The notes beneath the pieces were generated by a model, which was given only the letters and a program-made list of their open reading frames with translations, was not told the origin of the DNA and ran no database searches. From the NCBI GenBank assembly GCA_036556965.1, contig DATBIO010000123.1, positions 1 to 36,700 of the forward strand: a DNA stretch of 36,700 nucleotides, in the 5' to 3' direction. Positions 31,828 through 36,700 of the stretch are shown here, in pieces. Position 1 is the stretch's first letter. Every line of letters starts with the position of its first letter. This DNA comes from DATBIO01 sp036556965 (lineage in GTDB: Bacteria; Acidobacteriota; Vicinamibacteria; Fen-336). A program made the position numbers and the translations under genes.

Positions 31828-31872
31828 CGGGGGGGTAATGGCGTCAGCACCCCCCCGCGCCTTCGGCTGACG
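31828..31872. other. Predicted H-type pseudoknot after the 75-aa gene and aceA
   Basis: Stem 1: CGGGGGGGT (31828-31836) with ACCCCCCCG (31849-31857), nine pairs. Stem 2: CGTCAGC (31842-31848) with GCTGACG (31866-31872), seven pairs. The arms interleave in H-type order: first loop 5 nt, no nucleotide between the stems, last loop 8 nt. The element starts 7 nt after one stop and, on the other strand, 4 nt after the aceA stop. No U-tract follows, so it is not a standard terminator but may stop convergent transcription or protect 3' ends. Confidence 0.5.
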
Positions 31873-31875
31873 ACC

Positions 31876-33162
<1,287 letters not shown>

Positions 33163-33163
33163 C

Positions 33164-34753
<1,590 letters not shown>

Positions 34754-34770
34754 CTGTATGACCTCCTGGG

Positions 34771-34782
34771 TGCTTGCAAGCA
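34771..34782. promoter_or_regulatory. Palindrome TGCTTGCAAGCA, putative operator of aceBA
   Basis: This is a perfect 12-bp palindrome lying where the aceB transcript should begin. Its core CTTGCAAG resembles the TTTGCAAA core of RamB sites described in Corynebacterium. The divergent gene encodes a RamB/ScfR-family regulator, so it is the natural candidate to bind here. Confidence 0.55.
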
Positions 34783-34783
34783 G

Positions 34784-34811
34784 TTTTCATGCTGAGCTAT
34801 GCTCTTGTCAA
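34784..34811 (-). promoter_or_regulatory. Putative aceBA promoter
   Basis: Minus strand: a perfect TTGACA (34811 to 34806), a 16-nt spacer, then TGAAAA (34789 to 34784) as a weak -10. The predicted start falls inside the TGCTTGCAAGCA palindrome, a position suited to repression. Confidence 0.45.
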
Positions 34812-34841
34812 TAATTCCGTGTTGTCATCGAGTTAAGGGTG

Positions 34842-34869
34842 TTGACGGAGTGCTGTTGTGGTCCGTCAA
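34842..34869. promoter_or_regulatory. Inverted repeat TTGACGGA-N12-TCCGTCAA before the regulator gene
   Basis: Two perfect 8-bp arms (34842-34849 and 34862-34869) are separated by 12 nt, one and a half to two helical turns centre to centre. A related GTCAACGGA follows at 34882-34890. TTGACG at 34842 may also serve as the regulator's -35, with GTCAAT at 34865 as a poor -10. This is a candidate second operator for autoregulation; its sequence differs from the palindrome at the aceB side. Confidence 0.4.
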
Positions 34870-34898
34870 TTTGTAAATAGAGTCAACGGAGGGTTGCC

Positions 34899-36335
34899 AT
34901 GCCCGACGCGACGCTCGGCCCCAAGGTGCGCGCCCTCCGGAGGCGCGAGAGCCTGAGCCAGATCGCCCTGGCGGAGCGGCTCGGCATCTCGCCCAGCTAC
35001 CTGAACCTCATCGAGCACAACCGGCGCGCCCTCTCCGCGCCCCTGCTCATCAAGCTCGCCCAGGTCTTCCGGCTGGATCTCCACGACTTTTCCCCGGAGA
35101 GCGACTCCCGCCTGGCCGCGGACCTGCTCGAGGCGTTCGGCGACGCCGTGTTCGAAGGCGCGGACCTGACCTCGGCCGAGGTCCGGGAGCTGGCGGCCAA
35201 CCTGCCCTCCGTGGCCCGCGCCGTGCTCGCGCTCTACGGCGCCTACCGCGGCGCGCGCGAGTCGGAGAGCGAGATGGCGGCCCGCCTCTCCTCCGACGAC
35301 GCGGGATCCGTGAAGAGCTGGCGCCTGCCGTCGGAGGAGGTGAGCGACCTCCTCCAGCGCCACGTGAACCACTTCCCGGAGCTGGAGGAGGGCGCCGAGG
35401 CGCTGTGGCGCGAGGCGAGGCTCGACGGCAGCGACCTCTACGAGGGGCTGGTCCGGCACCTGGAGCGGCGGCACAAGGTGCGCGTCCAGGTCGAGAAGAC
35501 GGGGGCCATGGAGGGGGCGGCGCGCCGCTACGAGCCCCGCTCGCGCACCCTCGCGCTCTCCGAGGTCCTGCGCCGCGGGAGCCGGAACTTCCAGCTCGCC
35601 TACCAGGTCGGGCTGCTCGAGCACCGCGCGGCCATCGAGCGCGTCTCGGGGGATCCGATGCTGGGCAGCGACGAGTCGCGCGCCCTCATGCGCGTGGCCC
35701 TGGCCAACTACTTCGCGGGGGCCGTGCTCATGCCCTACGGCCCCTTCCTGGAGGCGGCCCGGAGCGAGCGCTACGACATCGAGGTGCTGGGCAACCGCTT
35801 CCGCACCAGCTTCGAGCAGACCTGCCACCGCCTGACCGCCCTGCGGCGGCCCGGAGCGGAGGGCGTGCCCTTCCACTTCGTGCGCGTGGACGTGGCCGGC
35901 AACATCTCCAAGCGGTTCTCGGCCTCGGGCCTGCGCTTCGCGCGCTTCAGCGGCGCCTGCCCGCGGTGGAACGTCTTCGCGGCCTTCCTCACCCCCGGCA
36001 TGGTGCGCGTGCAGCTCTCGCAGATGCCGGACGGACGGACCTACTTCTGGGTGGCGCGGACGCTGCGCAAGGACAGCGGGCGCTACCACGCTCCCCACAC
36101 CGTGCTCGCCATCGGGCTGGGCTGCGAGGCCCGCCACGCGCGCGAGCTCGTCTACGCCGACGGCGTGGACCTGGAGAACAAGGAGGCGGTGGTGCCGGTG
36201 GGCGTGACCTGCCGCCTCTGCGAGCGGCTGGACTGCGAGCAGCGCGCCTTCCCCGCCGTCATGCATCCCCTCCGCGTGGACGAGAACGCCCGCGGCATCT
36301 CGTTCTACGCGCCGGTGGGCGGCAGCCAGGGCTGA
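34899..36335 (+). CDS. ScfR/RamB-type XRE-family regulator of the glyoxylate bypass, 478 aa
   Basis: An N-terminal XRE helix-turn-helix (about 7-61) contains LSQIALAERLGISPSYLNLI and EHNRRALS. A long middle region resembles the IrrE/ImmA-like domain of short-chain fatty acid regulators, but no HExxH zinc motif is seen; the place reads LLEHRAAIE. The C-terminal DUF2083-type domain carries RFARFSGACPRWNVF and a conserved cysteine cluster CRLCERLDCEQR (Cys438, 441, 446). ScfR/RamB proteins sense acyl-CoA or related metabolites and control aceA, aceB and propionate genes. Divergence from aceBA supports that role here. Start: ATG 34899 behind GGAGG. Confidence 0.93.
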   Translation: MPDATLGPKVRALRRRESLSQIALAERLGISPSYLNLIEHNRRALSAPLLIKLAQVFRLDLHDFSPESDSRLAADLLEAFGDAVFEGADLTSAEVRELAANLPSVARAVLALYGAYRGARESESEMAARLSSDDAGSVKSWRLPSEEVSDLLQRHVNHFPELEEGAEALWREARLDGSDLYEGLVRHLERRHKVRVQVEKTGAMEGAARRYEPRSRTLALSEVLRRGSRNFQLAYQVGLLEHRAAIERVSGDPMLGSDESRALMRVALANYFAGAVLMPYGPFLEAARSERYDIEVLGNRFRTSFEQTCHRLTALRRPGAEGVPFHFVRVDVAGNISKRFSASGLRFARFSGACPRWNVFAAFLTPGMVRVQLSQMPDGRTYFWVARTLRKDSGRYHAPHTVLAIGLGCEARHARELVYADGVDLENKEAVVPVGVTCRLCERLDCEQRAFPAVMHPLRVDENARGISFYAPVGGSQG

Positions 36336-36376
36336 GGGAGGGGGAGGCGGCCGGGACCCCCGACGGAGGGCGACCG

Positions 36377-36405
36377 TTGACACGCTCCTGCCCCCCGCCT
36401 AGCCT
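36377..36405 (+). promoter_or_regulatory. Near-consensus sigma-70-type promoter
   Basis: TTGACA (36377-36382), a 17-nt spacer and TAGCCT (36400-36405). This is the strongest -35/-10 pair noticed in the window. It gives a leader of about 120 nt before the ATG at 36536. Confidence 0.65.
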
Positions 36406-36443
36406 GGGAAGGAGCACAGTTCCCCGGCGCTGAGGACCGGCCG

Positions 36444-36461
36444 GAGCCCGACGACGGGCTC
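36444..36461 (+). other. Perfect 7-bp hairpin in the leader of the last gene
   Basis: GAGCCCG and CGGGCTC enclose an ACGA tetraloop. Further short pairings (TCTCG with CGAGA) follow. No terminator U-tract is seen. It may stabilize the long leader or act in regulation; coincidence in GC-rich DNA is possible. Confidence 0.35.
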
Positions 36462-36535
36462 GTGGCGCTCTCGACGAGACGAACCGCGTTCTCGACCGCC
36501 CGTCGCTGCCCGCGGTCCCTGGGAGACGCCACACC

Positions 36536-36700
36536 ATGACCCTCCGCTCCCTCCTCTCGGTGGCCGGAGCCTTCCTGCTGCCGCTCGTTCCGGCTTCCAC
36601 GGCGACGGCGGCGACGTTGCCGCCCGGGTTCACGGAGAGCCAGCTGGCGGGGGGGTTGAACAGCCCCACGGCCATGGCCATCGCCCCGGACGGGCGCGTC
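36536..36700 (+). CDS. Secreted PQQ-dependent sugar dehydrogenase-like protein, 5' part only
   Basis: Fifty-five codons are visible before the right edge. A signal peptide (MTLRSLLSVAGAFLLPLVPA, cleavage after an Ala-rich stretch) is followed by LPPGFTESQLAGGLNSPTAM and IAPDGRV. This is the standard opening of exported glucose/sorbosone dehydrogenase-type (PQQ sugar dehydrogenase) propellers. Start: ATG 36536 with GGGAGA upstream. A near-consensus promoter lies 130 nt upstream. The assignment rests on the first blade only, and multi-domain proteins with other activities share this opening. Confidence 0.65.
   Translation, partial: MTLRSLLSVAGAFLLPLVPASTATAATLPPGFTESQLAGGLNSPTAMAIAPDGRV

Overview
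The window is about 36.7 kb of very GC-rich DNA (roughly 70 percent, judged by eye), packed with protein-coding genes. It suggests an aerobic Gram-negative soil or sediment bacterium. Support for this comes from a lipoprotein, a SixA phosphatase, a glyoxylate bypass, a GGDEF/EAL sensor, a P450, a persulfide dioxygenase and a kinase with an FGE-type ectodomain. Acidobacteriota, Myxococcota or a related uncultured lineage would fit, but no marker gene here settles it. I see no rRNA, tRNA, CRISPR array, transposase or phage gene. Operons are tightly coupled: stop and start codons overlap as GTGA, ATGA, TTGA or TGATG at eight junctions.

Layout. 1-1051 (-): ispH, cut by the left edge. 1126-2513 (+): a BNR beta-propeller gene coupled to a MoaD/ThiS-like gene. 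2510-4755 (-): an atypical SDR coupled to a cytochrome P450. 4794-7030 (+): an MBL-rhodanese persulfide dioxygenase coupled to an UlaG-like metallo-hydrolase. 6916-9726 (-): a membrane PAS-PAS-GGDEF-EAL protein.

9874-17505 (-) is the most striking part. It is a five-gene operon, in transcription order: DUF3662/FHA protein, second DUF3662/FHA-like protein, PP2C phosphatase, one polypeptide joining a RodA/FtsW-type SEDS glycosyltransferase to a class B PBP transpeptidase, and a Ser/Thr kinase with an extracellular FGE/sulfatase-modifying domain. The order matches the actinobacterial fhaA-fhaB-pstP-rodA-pbpA-pknA/B cell-wall cluster. Here, however, rodA and pbpA are fused, and an FGE domain sits where PknB-type kinases carry PASTA repeats.

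17662-24957 holds a run of smaller genes: an RsbW-like ATPase, a lipoprotein, a DUF2207 membrane protein, a phytase/esterase-like protein, a YkgJ-type cysteine-cluster protein, a serine beta-lactamase-like hydrolase, a PDZ protein, a small conserved protein and a DUF309 protein. 24574-30423 is a polyphosphate locus: ppx-ppk1-DUF309 on the minus strand, diverging from CHAD and sixA on the plus strand. 30458-31426 (-) is a quinone oxidoreductase. 31594-31821 (+) is a 75-residue gene bracketed by two G-run/C-run pseudoknot-like structures. 31876-36335 is the glyoxylate bypass: aceB-aceA on the minus strand, diverging from a ScfR/RamB-type regulator, with a palindromic putative operator at the aceB promoter. 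The window ends in the start of a secreted PQQ-type sugar dehydrogenase behind a near-consensus promoter.

Several first-of-operon genes lack a Shine-Dalgarno but have a TAnnnT-like box 5-9 nt before the start codon, which suggests frequent leaderless transcription.
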